From Sipunculus nudus (Eukaryota; Annelida; Sipuncula; Golfingiida; Sipunculidae), in assembly GCA_026874595.1 (NCBI GenBank), contig CM049316.1:11274839-11338838 (forward strand): a stretch of DNA of 64,000 bases, written 5' to 3'. The position numbers and the translations under genes are program-made. The number at the start of each line of letters is the position of its first letter. Position 1 is the stretch's first letter. The notes under the pieces were generated by a model, which was given only the letters and a program-made list of their open reading frames with translations, made no database searches and was not told the origin of the DNA. This document shows, piece by piece, positions 22,998 to 34,860 of this stretch.

Positions 22998-23960
22998 ACA
23001 TAATATGGAAATAAGCAAGTTGAAGGCCACTCTAATAGCTAAGTTCATGGCCCTTATCTATATAGACTTCATACTATAACCAATATCTATACATGTGAAT
23101 AATATGAAAGAAATGTACCAACGATCTTCGGTCAACCTCAACAATCCATGCATCTTTTCTCTAAATATTTAAGATATTGTGCGATGCTCACCAAATATGG
23201 AAATATTCTAGGTCGAAGCCATACTCATTGTAAGGTCATGATTTAAATATTACTCATTCCATAACCCATATCTATGCATATGTATAATATGAATGAAATC
23301 TGTCCATTAGATTTTGACTTACAATGCTATCACTACTGTCAAGTGGCAATAATGGGGGTATTAAAAGGCGCATAAAACAAGAAAAAGACAAAAGATGGCA
23401 CCGGCTGTCTCCCGCAGAAGATGAAGCTTTCAAAGATTTACGGTCAACATGATTTTTAAACCAATCCATGCATCCTTTCTCGAGATATTAAAGATTTTGT
23501 GTGATTTACAACAGATATGGAAATCTTCAAGGTCAAGGCCACTCATGGTAAAAGTCATGACCCTAGATAAATATACTCTATCCATTGACCCATATCTGTG
23601 CATATGCATAATATGAAAGAAATCTTTCCATTATTTGTTTTACTTATAATGCTCACAGTACTGTCAGGTTGCAATGATTGGGGTATTAAAAGGCGTGGAA
23701 ACAAAAGCAAGATAATTGGTGGCGCCACCAGTCTGCAGTACATGACAGCGCCTTCCAAGAACTTCGTCAGCGTGATTTTTGGATCAATCTATGAAAGTTT
23801 CCTTGAGATTTTAAAGAATTTGTGTGATTTTCACAAAAAAATGAACTCATTCAAGATATCGTCACTCTCCTAGTTTAGGTCATGACCCCATTTTAAATAA
23901 TGGTCTTCCATTTACCAATATCTATGCACATGTCAAGTTTGGTAAAGATCTGTGAAACAC
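22998..23960. repeat. tandem array, ~320-bp unit, about three copies
   Basis: The marker CCAATCCATGCATC at about 23142 recurs at 23461, and in diverged form (ATCAATCTATGAAAG) near 23783. Other shared words are CATATCTATGCATATG, AATATGAAAGAAAT and GGGGTATTAAAAGGCG. A leading partial unit starts near 23000. The third unit holds the exact palindrome GGTGGCGCCACC at 23718-23729 followed by AGTCTGCAG. The same combination occurs in the 41.8-44.2 kb element, which shows a relationship between the two arrays. Confidence 0.85.
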
Positions 23961-25201
23961 TTTTTGAGGTATCTTTCGTCGTCACAAAGTTTTTTTCTCT
24001 GTTCTGTACAGCAGGAAATGTGGTACAAATCCGCTTCACTGATATTTTTCATTTTAGCTGAGGGAAACAGTGATCCAAGAACATAATTGTCATAGCAGGC
24101 CAGCTTGATTAAGTATTTTGTATCAGTCTTACTTTTGCAATGTTATCTTTACAACTGGTTCTGCATTAATTCTAACCGGATTAAATTGTCATGTTAACCT
24201 GAAATACAGATTCTTCTTTCATCTTATATAGCAGCACGCTTTGTAGAGATATTCATACTGGTACTGGAGGCTTTCTTTGCTCCTTTGACACAGCTTGCGT
24301 CAAATTTACATAAAGTAATACCTTCTGAAAGGCAAAGGGGCACCCTGTCTGGGTAAGCATATTTGGACGCATTTCTGTTTCGGTAACCAAAAGCGTAGGA
24401 AGAAAGAAACAGCCTTCCTATTTCAGTGATGTACATAGTAAATGGTCTGCGTTTCCGGTGAGCCTCGGTCTTGGTAGGTTTAGTTCCGGTGGGCCTCGGT
24501 TTAGGTTGGTTAGATTCTGTTGACGCGGATTAGTTCAAAGGCATCCTGTATACTTGATCGCCTAAAACGATTCTGGTAGGGTTCGTTACTCGTCTGGCCA
24601 GCATTCCGATGTTCTTTGCTGTCAGTGATAAAGTTACCAACTGCTCTATCAGTCGGGAGACGCCGCCAGTCTAAAATGTGTGTCGAATTACTGATCATCT
24701 CTCCACAGAGAAAGAAACCGCCTTGACGGGACGCAAAGCAGAATAAAAAAAAAATGAAAGACTGATTTGATCACCTAGGGTAAGGCAAGGATATACCGCC
24801 CCGAGCAGCGCAGTTAATTCCGTTTGATCCGATCATTTAATCCGATGAATATAAAAAAGCACCAGATTTCCGTCACTGCCCGAAAATATTTTCTCAAATG
24901 CATCGTTTGCAGCTCTCCAATTCTTATTTCTTCCTCTGTGGTTTTTGTATACATTTTTCATGCTTGAATTATCTGCCTATAACCTTTTTTCTCCTGATGG
25001 TTTTATTGACGTGAAACGTAATAAGAGCCGCAAGAAACTACGGGATGTAATTTTGAGCAAGTCCCAGGGTATTTCGATGCCTTAAAATCTGATCAGAGTT
25101 GTTGAGGTGTCATGATTTCTGCCCGTAATGTTGAGCAAGTTCCCGAACCATGTTTTGTTTTCCACCTTGATATGTGAAAGACAGTTTGAGATATAAACAA
25201 C
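23961..25201. other. intergenic DNA, no gene seen
   Basis: Two short near-repeats, GGTGAGCCTCGGTCTTGGTAG and GGTGGGCCTCGGTTTAGGTTG, lie side by side at about 24458-24506. No gene is supported. Confidence 0.55.
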
Positions 25202-25384
25202 CAGAAGCGGATCCAGGGGGTCTGGAACCCCTCTTTTTTTGGCCGCCGCAACCTTTTTAAGGGGTTTCGTACCAATTTTGGCGGCTTGGACCCATTGTAT
25301 GGACCTGGGGACCTTTTTTGGGGCTTTGTCATTAGTCCTCCTGGGTTGGACCCCTCCATTTCCTAAATCCTGGATCAGCCCCTG
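25202..25384. mobile_element. hAT-like MITE, 183 bp
   Basis: It begins CAGAAGCGGATCCAGG and ends CCTGGATCAGCCCCTG, so the inverted right end is CAGGGGCTGATCCAGG. CAGNGGCGGATCCAGG termini are typical of short hAT derivatives in invertebrates. Flanks ACAAC and ACAATC may be an eroded 8-bp duplication. The two overlapping open frames inside are not genes. Confidence 0.65.
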
Positions 25385-25518
25385 ACAATCCACCTTGAGA
25401 ATTTGGATTTTGGAGCTGGGTCCCGCCTGTATGCTTGTTTTGTAAAAGCCCTCCAGTCACATCGTTGTTAATAACATTTTAACCTAAATTACGTATGAGT
25501 AATGTATATTTTATATTG

Positions 25519-25915
25519 TTTTTTTAGCTTAGCTGACTCAGTCATATGAGCTCTAGTGATCACCCTTTCTCCGCCGACCGTGCGGCCGTCCGTCCGTGAA
25601 CAGGGCACAATCAAAACCGTTAGACCTAGACATTTCTAATTTTATATCCAGGGAGTTTGTAGGCAATTTCATTGGAAATTAAGTCATGATGACCTATATT
25701 CAGCGATTAAATATAATTTAAGTAGCCAGACAGGCAGGGCACAGATCTTAACTGTTGAACTTAGAACTTCTGATTTAATGTAAACGCAGGTCATTCCTTA
25801 AATTAGGTCACTGTGACCTATATTTTTGTTGTTATAGATAAATAAACATGATCTGGACACCTTGAACGTCGGACGGGCACAAATTATATCCGTTATACAG
25901 ACTGTTTAAGGTTCC
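25519..25915 (-). mobile_element. Helentron-like element end with three ~136-bp internal repeats
   Basis: Poly(T) then AGCTTAGCTGACT at 25526-25538 forms an imperfect hairpin with AGTCATATGAGCT at 25540-25552. GTGATCACC and a GTCCGTCCGTC motif follow. This is the reverse complement of the terminus at 44085-44159. Inside, CAGGGCACA-type words at about 25603, 25737 and 25874, each followed by CCGTTA or CTGTTG, mark about three degenerate 136-bp repeats. The inner boundary is approximate. Terminal hairpins and internal minisatellites are known features of non-autonomous Helentrons. Confidence 0.55.
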
Positions 25916-26414
25916 TTAACAAATAGTTTGCGCCAGATCATAACATCATGAATTAATGCATGCGCCGCGTGTATTTCAAATTAAGCTTGTTATCATGGCT
26001 CGAGGGCTACTTGTTTACTCCTCGTGTTTTTCGCCGTGGACAGACAAGTCAAAATATATGCCCCAGATAATTATATTGTGGTCTGTTCAGCTCGATTTTT
26101 TAGACAAACATTTTTTTTTAGTTTGAACCAACCTCTGCTTTCCTGGTAGCTCTGCTTCGAGCCCAGGAAGTAATGAAAATAGGTAAATAACATAAAGCAT
26201 AAAATATTATCTGGTTTTTTGACAAAGTGAAGTGTTTCCGATTTGTAGTCTGCATATAGCCTTAGGAATGTCATTGTTCTGTCTCTCTGAATGACAGGCT
26301 GCATGAATTATTTTTAATACCCATGGACCCTTGTGCTCATCAGAGTCATCAGTCTTCATGTTTGCTTTTCCTGGGGTTGAATTGTTAGGTTTATAGGCCT
26401 CCTTCACACTCTCC

Positions 26415-26463
<49 letters not shown>

Positions 26464-29400
26464 GAATGTATGTGTGTAATGGCGTATGCACTCCTCTTAG
26501 CATTGCTGATCTGTGAATTCCGTTAAACCCTCTTTTTTAAGAGAAATAGCCAGTGTCATAATTGGTGATTAATTTACAACTTATATTGATATTGGTCTTT
26601 CTACGTCCATATTGAAAGTAAGCAGCGTTTGCGCTATATTACACTGTATTCATATTTCACAAACTGATATTGAGACATTCGCCACAGAAATGACAGATAT
26701 TGAGCGAATTGTTCTAAGATTGTGACTCAGCATGGCCTTTATATTGCTGTCTTGTACAAGTGACTATGTTTCCCATGGATTAATTTGTATGCATTTTTTT
26801 ACTGATTCCTATTATTTTTAGTAATTACAGCTAGTTTCCTTCATCTGTGTATGAATGAAACGCACAGTTGTTTGTCCCAATTTTCTTTGCTTACTTAAAG
26901 CCATACAAATGCATGTAACGTTTGCCGGTAAGCTTTATTGGTTCATTTTCTTTTTAAACTAAACTGTTTGATCCTTTATCTGTATTTATGGCATGCACAG
27001 GAACTCACTGCTTAATGATGCATGTCATTCATCGCCTGAAGCCTGGTGTTCGAGAACTTGGTAAACGTTTCTTTTCATCCTGTAATAAAACCATTCTCTA
27101 ACTCTCAATGATCGACTCCCGTGGTTTACAGAACAGGAAGAGTTGAATAGCGGGCATAGCAATATATTGATTCAAAGAATATATGAATATAAGGCAGGCA
27201 TACTTTTCCCTAGAAATTTCCGTTCATCCAAACTTCAGGTTTTATTTAGCAAGATTCTTACTGAATCATAATATTTGGTCTGAATTCATACTCACTTTAT
27301 GCGCATAAACTTTATTACGGATTTCGAAATAAATAGAAATTAAATGAATAAATCCAAGGATATGATAACTATAATGACAGACAAAATAATTATTTAGACA
27401 CGGGTAAATGTCGTCTTCAGTACTGAATCTGCACGGCTGCACGGGTGGCATGTACAAAGTTACATCTTGAGGTTTAGCTTACTGCCAGGCTGAACAATAT
27501 GTAATAAATGTTTCGTAGGTATACTTTAAGGTTTAATTCCAGGCACTACTCGTTTAACCGGGCGTATCCTTTAAGGATCCACAATTAATGTTTTATTGCG
27601 TTATCGAGGTGAGGAATTGTCATCTATAAATGTAATGAGCATTTCCAGATGACTTCGAGTGATCCATATGGCTTAAATGTTTCTCAACGGGCGGTAGTGA
27701 TCTCAACGGTTGGGCATTTCATAACCATATAGTTTGACAGGCGTGTAATCGGTCAAAATGGCTGGAGACTGTGTCGCTTTATATAATAAATTATTAAACA
27801 CGAAACTCTTCATTATTATCAATGAACCAGCGCTTTATTTGTAATCATCAAGTAAGATCCAGATTCTAGAGTTGTAGATCTGGAGGGACTTCCTATATCA
27901 GCTTATATGACGTTTTAATGTTTTTCATCTTTATTTCTTCTTGTTATTCATATCCTTGTATGCATTTTATCCATTGTTTGTCAAAAAACCTATCCTTTAT
28001 GTGTATATAAAGTTAATAAGTCTGTGTGTTTGTTGTTTTAATACCGACTGATACCCACGCCAGGAACCCCTAATCAGGCTTTCGTGTATAGTACTATAAT
28101 GCATTGTACTACATTGGGTTCACCTTGTCACTTTCTAAATAAATGCTGGCCCTAATACGTATGAATACAATGGTCTGTCCGTCAATAAAGAAATATCCAT
28201 ATGTTCGTATGGGACAATCCTTTGAATTCCCAACGTATTATGGTGATTCTGAATACATCTAATATTTTACGGATTGTACCTTTGTTTTCACCCCAACCCT
28301 GCACAAAATTCATCAAAATCTATTAAGCACTTTTTGTCTAAAGTTACTAACAGACAACCAACAAACCGAGGGGAAAAATAATACCTAGCCCTCTGGCGGA
28401 GGTAAACTATAAATTAAACCCCTAATCGCATTCAGCTAACTAAAAACCCAAGAATATCACTAAAATTATGCATGTATCGACAGGCTTATTATTTTAAAGA
28501 AGGAAGAAGGCTTTAACATTCTCGTAAAGGAAACATAAATCAAATTTAAAATTACTATTAGTTAATGGAAAGGTAGGCCTTTACAAATCTGTAGATGTTA
28601 TGAACGTATTAATCAAAATTTTACATATTGAAGTAAGGATTAGCATATACTATCTTTGGGATGTAGGAGCCCCATGTGTATTTACGCAACCTTTATTGTA
28701 CGAGTTGGCGCAATGTGTCAGTGTCTGAATCTAATAAATAATTAACTTGAGTTAATGGCGTCTGTTACACCTCTTGATGAAACAATGTCAGAATACCTGC
28801 TCAAATGATGTTGCTATGACAACTGCTCCGCCTTATCTTTTATCTGAGAAGCAACACTGGAAGACGCACATTTCTTTTTTGGTAGTATTTGATTTGTTCT
28901 GTTTGAACGGACTCGCGAGTTTATCTATAGTACAACTTTTATACAGCTGCACTTAAGATCATCAATACAGATGTTACGGATGGATTTAACCATAATTCTG
29001 AATCTTTAAAATTTCTTCATTTAGGTCCATGGCCAATAGTTGCATTATTATTAACATAAGTACATGTATGAAAATAAAAGTGAAATAAATGAAAATAAGT
29101 AAAAAGTAACGTGGTATTAGGATTTTGAATAATTTTTTTTGTTCATATGAGATTAATTAAAACTCTTCCATTGCGCATTAGCAGGACGAGTTTCATCTGT
29201 ACTAAAATATTTCAATTAGTCAACCCCACGTCTACGTTTGGCCTGATATAAAACGTTGAATTTTTACGAGCAATAGGAATACGTTTTTTTATACCTAAAA
29301 GGAATGGCAAATATTTAGAGAAGTAATACCATAACCATTGGTGCTAAATAAAAAAATATGAAAAATTTGAATGCTTGATCACCTTGTCCCGTTTTAGTGG

Positions 29401-29488
29401 GGACATCATATAAATCGTAATTTCTTTACGGCTAGCTAGCGCATTTCAAGGTTTATAAACGTACTTAGCCAAGATGGAAATAAGGTCA
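25916..29488. other. intergenic DNA, no gene seen
   Basis: Holds a (CA)n microsatellite at 26417-26455. Near 28330-28410 is a segment with ACAGACAACCAACAAACC and CCTCTGGCGGAGGTAAA, of the kind found in dispersed invertebrate repeats, but no second copy is seen in this window. Confidence 0.5.
26417..26462. repeat. (CA)n(TA)n microsatellite
   Basis: About 38 bp of CA dinucleotides pass into a short TATATA run. Confidence 0.95.
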
Positions 29489-29625
29489 ACTAGAATACGG
29501 GTTGTCGACAAGCGACTACGTGTATCCGCCGAAATCAGAATAGGACGGGTGAGGTGAGGCATGGATTGAGTGACTCGGGGAAATAGACAGGATGTTTTGC
29601 ATATAAGCATGGACGTCTACAGCGT
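29489..29625 (+). mobile_element. truncated copy of the 41.8-kb composite element, 5' end
   Basis: ACTAGAATACGGGT, GACTACGTGTATC and GAGGCATGGATTGAGTG occur in the same order and spacing as at 41781-41910. Similarity stops after about 135 bp. The palindrome TTGTCGACAA at 29502-29511 lies near the start. Having two copies that begin at the same base fixes the left terminus of the family. Confidence 0.75.
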
Positions 29626-30043
29626 TTACAAATGTTTCATTTAACACTTGGTTAACCTTTCATTGAAACCATGCTTGTATTGTATAGATAGCCTACTTTC
29701 CCTATATATGGCCATGTGAATGCATAATATAGTGTCCATCATTCCATATATTCCAGATATATGAACTTGCTTGCTCGAGAAATTTTGTACTCATTTGACC
29801 CCTCCTTCCACTGTGGGTCAGGCCAGTTTGATGGCGTGGTGATTGCTGTCCATCATGGCGGACGCGGGAGACCCCGGGGTTGGCGCTAATGGAAAACCGC
29901 GTGTAGTATGGTCATATTTACAAAATACGGCCTCCACCATCTGCGCCGCCACGTCTGAGTGATCAAACCTCAAACTTGAAGGAAGAAATCTCGAGTCCTC
30001 CATCTGCCTGTTTTACTTTACACTTTTCCATACATTCTAAGCT

Positions 30044-30662
30044 CAGGGGCGTAGCCAGGGGACGCCTTAGGAGGCCATGCCCCCCCCCCCTCCACCCCCA
30101 TCCCGCTCAAGCCAATTTTTTTATGCAATATTGAGGGTAAACTTTCCAGACACTAAAAAAACATGAAAGTAAACATGAAAATATCATTAATGATTACATC
30201 AAGTAATATTACTTTACATTTATATCTGCAACAGTTAATACATACAGAAAGAGATCTACCCCGAGGACATTACATTCATAAGTTAACTTAGAAACTGAAG
30301 GTAATGATTCAGGTATACCAAACAAAGGATTTATAAGTATATATAGTAATAATTACCACCTTTTTATTCAATTTTCTTGTGCTTCTCTTGTTTTAAGTAT
30401 GTTACAAAAACTTTGAAGTTCTAGTTTTTGAAATTCTGATTCTTCGTAAAATCTAAAATTTTTCTTGGATTTCAATCCCAAATCTTTCACACAAATTTTG
30501 TATTTAAGTACACACATATACATATGTATATATTATATATACGCATGTGCACATGACTGTAAAGATGCCTGCAGCCCCTCCCCCCCTCCCCGCCAGCCAA
30601 GAGTCTCTGCATCCCCCCCCCCCCCCCCCCCCACTCTTTCCGTTTATCCTGGCTTCGCCCCT
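30044..30662. mobile_element. hAT-like non-autonomous element, ~620 bp
   Basis: It begins CAGGGGCGTAGCCAGGGG and ends CCTGGCTTCGCCCCT, giving ~15-bp terminal inverted repeats of the CAGGGGCGTAGCCAGG type typical of hAT. Flanking AAGCTC and TAGCTC suggest a decayed target duplication. C11 (30080-30090) lies just inside the left end and C20 (30613-30632) just inside the right. The overlapping frames of 30465-30833 and 30504-30710 are chance products of these runs. Confidence 0.65.
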
Positions 30663-32816
30663 ATAGCTCGGTTCGTTATAGAAACTTCCTCTGGTACAGT
30701 GAACCCACAACGAGAATTCATCATACCGTGTGTGGATTTGTTACTACCGTTATTTTTGGCTCTACTCGCTTTTGACCTCGTGTTCATAAGGATTCATGAT
30801 CTTGTCATGGCAGCCTCGCGTGTACCGGTGTGAGGTGTTGAAAGCAGGAAGTATGATTGATCGTGTCAGCTTAACCCTACGTTGTAGTTGCGGAAGTAAG
30901 TTGTTACCGGATATTGAGAAGTTTACGTGAATTTCCGTCCCGATAACGTCAGTACAGGGGAGGGGGTACATATCCGCTCCACAACATTTTTTAGCAAAGT
31001 TGATGATCAGTGTGTTCAGCCCTCTGCTTTTCAGAGAATAAGAATCTAAATTTGAAATAGTATTATGTATTGATAGAGTTTGGTTTCACTTCTTCCTTTC
31101 TGCTTTATGGCCAGCATTAAAACACATAACACACACCGTCACACACACATGTATAATAAGCATAAGCTGATCATACTGATCATATATAATATATATTAAT
31201 ATGCACAAAAGATATAATATATAATATGATATTGTTACAGGTGGCCTTTTTATTGTGTGGCGCGGGCGAAACTCATGTTGTGGCGCTCTTGCCTGGCCGC
31301 TTGTTACATTCTATGTTTAATCCGTGCCGGTTGAACTCTTGTTGTTCTGCTGGCTTGGTCGTGAGTCACGTGTACACCATGGTGTGTGGAGACTAGCTAT
31401 GACAACACTACACACAGGCCTTGGGGAAATAAACTGATAGGGCCTGGAGTCATGATGGCAGTCACAACAGAACGCCCATTCTAAGGGTCGGATCAAAATA
31501 TTTCCTGTCTGGTATTATTTGGCATCACAGGCTTATATGGTCGTATTATATGTGCTTAATATCGAAGAAAAAATGTTGTTACGCAAAAATTATTACATTA
31601 ATTACCTCCTTTCGTCACTGTGGCACCGATTCACGTGAAGCGGTACTTCTCGTTCGAAACTGAAGTGTCATGACGGGGTCGTGTATGTAAACTTGGAAGT
31701 CCGAAGCCCGAAGCCGGAAACCAAGGAATTGTTTTATAAATAATGCAGTTTAAAGCATATACAAAATGCTATCGCTTCGATACCGTTTTGCTTTTTCCCG
31801 ATATAATAAGATCTTTACTATCAAGGTATTGTTAATGTTTGTGTTTTCTTTTTAAATTTGCAGGATACGTCTGATGAAATCATTATCAAACAAATTATTG
31901 TGAAGCATCATGTATATTATGCTATTTTGGCAAAATTTCAAACATGAATTGAAACAGGTTCCATTTACAGCAGGAACATATAGGGGAAAATATCACATTT
32001 TGATTATATATATAAATCAATGTGTGCAATCTGACCATGAAATGTAAAATACAAATTGGCATAAAAAGTATTACATTATAGATAAGAGCTTCAGAGATTC
32101 ATTATCCTGATGAAATATTTAGGTCAATGGAAGAGAAAAATAAATATTTTATTAAAAAAAATCTTGTAAAAATATTTACTGGACGTTTTAAGGTTCTGTC
32201 AAATTTTCTGTTTATGTCTCTATGATATTATCAGGTTAATTTTTATAGGGACACATTTGTAATGTGAATAAAATATTATCAAAACCTTTTTTCATGTTTC
32301 CACCATCATAAAATACGGTAACAGCGTAAAATATTGACGAGTTTAAATAATCTTGTTTTACAAAATGAAATAAAATATCAATATAATATATTATAAAAAC
32401 AGCATCATGAATGTTACAAAACAGATTGAGTTTATGAAAAATATGTCATATTGAAGAAATTGAAAATGCTTCGATCATTGCTTTATTTTAAAAAATCCTA
32501 GCTTCCGACTTCGGACTTCCGAGTTTTCACACATAGTTCTGGGAATCCCCTACCGATTGTTATGATTCTCCCGCTGAAGCCGTGTAGACGAGTTTTTTCG
32601 AGTGAAACCAGCCTCGGTATTAAAAACTGCTGCACGAATACACTTAAGTCAACCGTGGAAGTAATAATTATTATTTTCTCCAACAGAATAACGTCACTTT
32701 TTGTCTTAACTCAGGAAAATGACAGTTCTAGAAGTAGATGAAAATTAAAAAGTAGTGTCAGAAATGGCGTGCACATCTGCACATACTAGAATTGATGCGA
32801 ACCCAATAGCTTGTAC
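30663..32816. other. intergenic DNA, no gene seen
   Basis: Very AT-rich between 31700 and 32480, with no domain-bearing frame and no clear repeat. Confidence 0.6.
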
Positions 32817-32866
32817 TGTCACCCCATCGTTCTTCAGTTCATCTAAAATCGACGTTTGGGGTGACA
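32817..32866. repeat. perfect 10-bp inverted repeat with 30-bp loop
   Basis: TGTCACCCCA (32817-32826) and TGGGGTGACA (32857-32866) are exact inverted copies. The structure lies immediately before the region that aligns with the Ty3/gypsy LTR. Confidence 0.85.
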
Positions 32867-33521
32867 GGCTGTCGCTATGTGGAGACACGCAGCGCTTTTT
32901 TTCTAGATAATACCTGAAACGTGTGTTGTGCAGGACCTTATAGACTGCTCGAGAAGTGGAAAATTCCCGGCTTGAGGTGTGAAGGTATACAAAGGGGCTG
33001 TTTTTTAGAACCAGAGGGGCAGACAGCAGAGCAGATTCCAGCGGACGCAGAAGCGTGTGTCAGATTCTAGGACCTTATCCGACGAATGCGGCAATTATAG
33101 AGTTTCAAAGACTTTCTCCTGGAATATATACATTTGGACTTCAATTTACTTTCTGGGTTGTTGCAAGAACTTTCCACTGGACTGTCATTCTCCGAGAGTT
33201 TACATTTAAAGGACTTATCGTTGTGATGGTGTTGGTATCCAGGTACTGTGCACATACAGTATTTTCTCTGTGGTTGTATTGGCTTGTTGCTGTACCAATG
33301 TTTTACTGTATAATTGTATTGATTTAGTGTTTTGTAATGTTAGGGTTGTTTTAAGAATAAATTATAGTCACTTGTTAACAAAAAAAAACACTGACTTCTT
33401 TATTCATTCCCCTAGACATTTCACGTTGCCTAGTGTTACAGAATCTGATTTGTTTTTATCTCCATGACAAAATTTGTGTTCATCACGCATACGTGATCTG
33501 TTTATATTAGGTTCCGTAACA
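32867..33521 (+). mobile_element. diverged solo LTR, same Ty3/gypsy family (fossil)
   Basis: Aligns along most of its length with the LTR at 6314-7163, sharing CCCGGCTTGAGGTG, ATTCCAGCGGAC, GGTATCCAGGTACTG, TTGTTTTAAGAATAAATTA, CTTCTTTATTCATTCCCCTA and a terminal CCGTAACA. The first part of the LTR is not recognisable. It is clearly more divergent than the exact copy at 9296-9686, so this insertion is older. No internal retrotransposon sequence flanks it. Confidence 0.75.
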
Positions 33522-34479
33522 ATATGTAAATGTTTGGTTGTTAAATATACTGGTGTGTTTATTTCCGTCGAGACCACTTTTATGCAAACTATGGTTTTTA
33601 ATAGCAATTCACCTTGGAAATAACAAGGTTTCTATATTAACATAACATGATAACAAATTATTATTTCTCCTATGAAGACGCATAGATTTCGTGGCGCTGT
33701 GGCAGTCCTTTATCGAATTATCATCGAAGGTGGCTTTTTAACGTCAGGTAACTTCCATGGTGGTTGAACCCCTATATATCACTACAGCGGAGGCCAAGCA
33801 CATTTCTTCTCATCACACTGTTGTCCGTTTCCGTGAAACACTATGAAAGCAGTTGCAATATATTTTTTTCCGACCTCAGTTACTCTGTCGCGACCTGTAC
33901 TCGTACATAAAAATAATAAATATTTCATGTAATTAACAGCATTTGTTTCCGCTTCCTATTTAATAAAAATGTTTTACGAAGGCTGTATGAAAAGGTTGGA
34001 TTGGTTATAATTTGCCCTTTGCAAATATTATCCTTTTATCTCCCCAGCGACCTAAATAAAATCCTAATAAAGTAAAACCGCTAGATTCATCGCCAGACTA
34101 ATGGTTGATATGCATGTTAATTGACTAAACGGAGAGAACTGGCTTCAAGTATTAAATTAGACCCGGGTAGTGTTATTGTCAAATATATAAACCTGGCCAG
34201 ATCCCACACGCCAAATCGACTCGTAACTTTAAATAAAGCTGGTTACCAGGGACCGAACACGCGTTGTTTATGAGATGTTTATATTAGGAAGGACCATGAA
34301 AATGAACCACAAACAAGAATCTGTGTTAAGAGGTTGATCTATGGAGTTCACCTGTTGATCTGGTTCCAGGAGGGAGACATCCTCATCAAATGGGGGAAGT
34401 TAAATGTGAAGAAGCGCAAATGGAAATATTAAAGACCAGTCTTATCCTGCTATAAGGGAAGCGTCCATCCGCACTTCCG
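33522..34479. other. intergenic DNA, no gene seen
   Basis: No domain-bearing frame and no repeat structure recognised. Confidence 0.6.
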
Positions 34480-34860
34480 TCCGTTGACCTTTAGTGTCGC
34501 TGTGATAACTTTACAAAGTTTGATGGATATTCATTAACTCCCTCTTAAATATTTTTCTAGGCAAACCAGGCATATTTAATGAGGCTAGAGGTCAAAGGGC
34601 TTTGCTAGTAGCTAATGTGTATTACCAATAAATTGATGGTTTTGATAATATTCGCAAGAAACATCTATCAATATAGTTTCTTTGCAAAAACATATGTAAT
34701 AAGGTCATAGGTCAGCAGATTTCTTTGTGGTTTTGCTATGATAACAAGAAATTTGACTTTTTGGTTTTAATGACATTCGTTATGAATATTTTCCCACTAC
34801 GTTTTCAGCAAAAACATGTATATTTAATTAATCAAAGGTCAAAAGATGCTTGAAACGGGC
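34480..34860. repeat. degenerate tandem repeats, ~130-145 bp, about three units
   Basis: Units share the order TGATGGTTTTGA-type, then AATATT, then GCAAAACATG-type, then GGTCAAAGG or GGTCATAGGTCA. Such AAGGTCA-bearing minisatellites are also seen at 23 kb and 51 kb. The units are strongly diverged, so borders are approximate. Confidence 0.5.

Noticed and set aside
30465-30833. 122-residue plus-strand ORF rich in proline
   Set aside because: It runs through poly(C) and the end of a hAT-like element. The proline tract is just the homopolymer translated.
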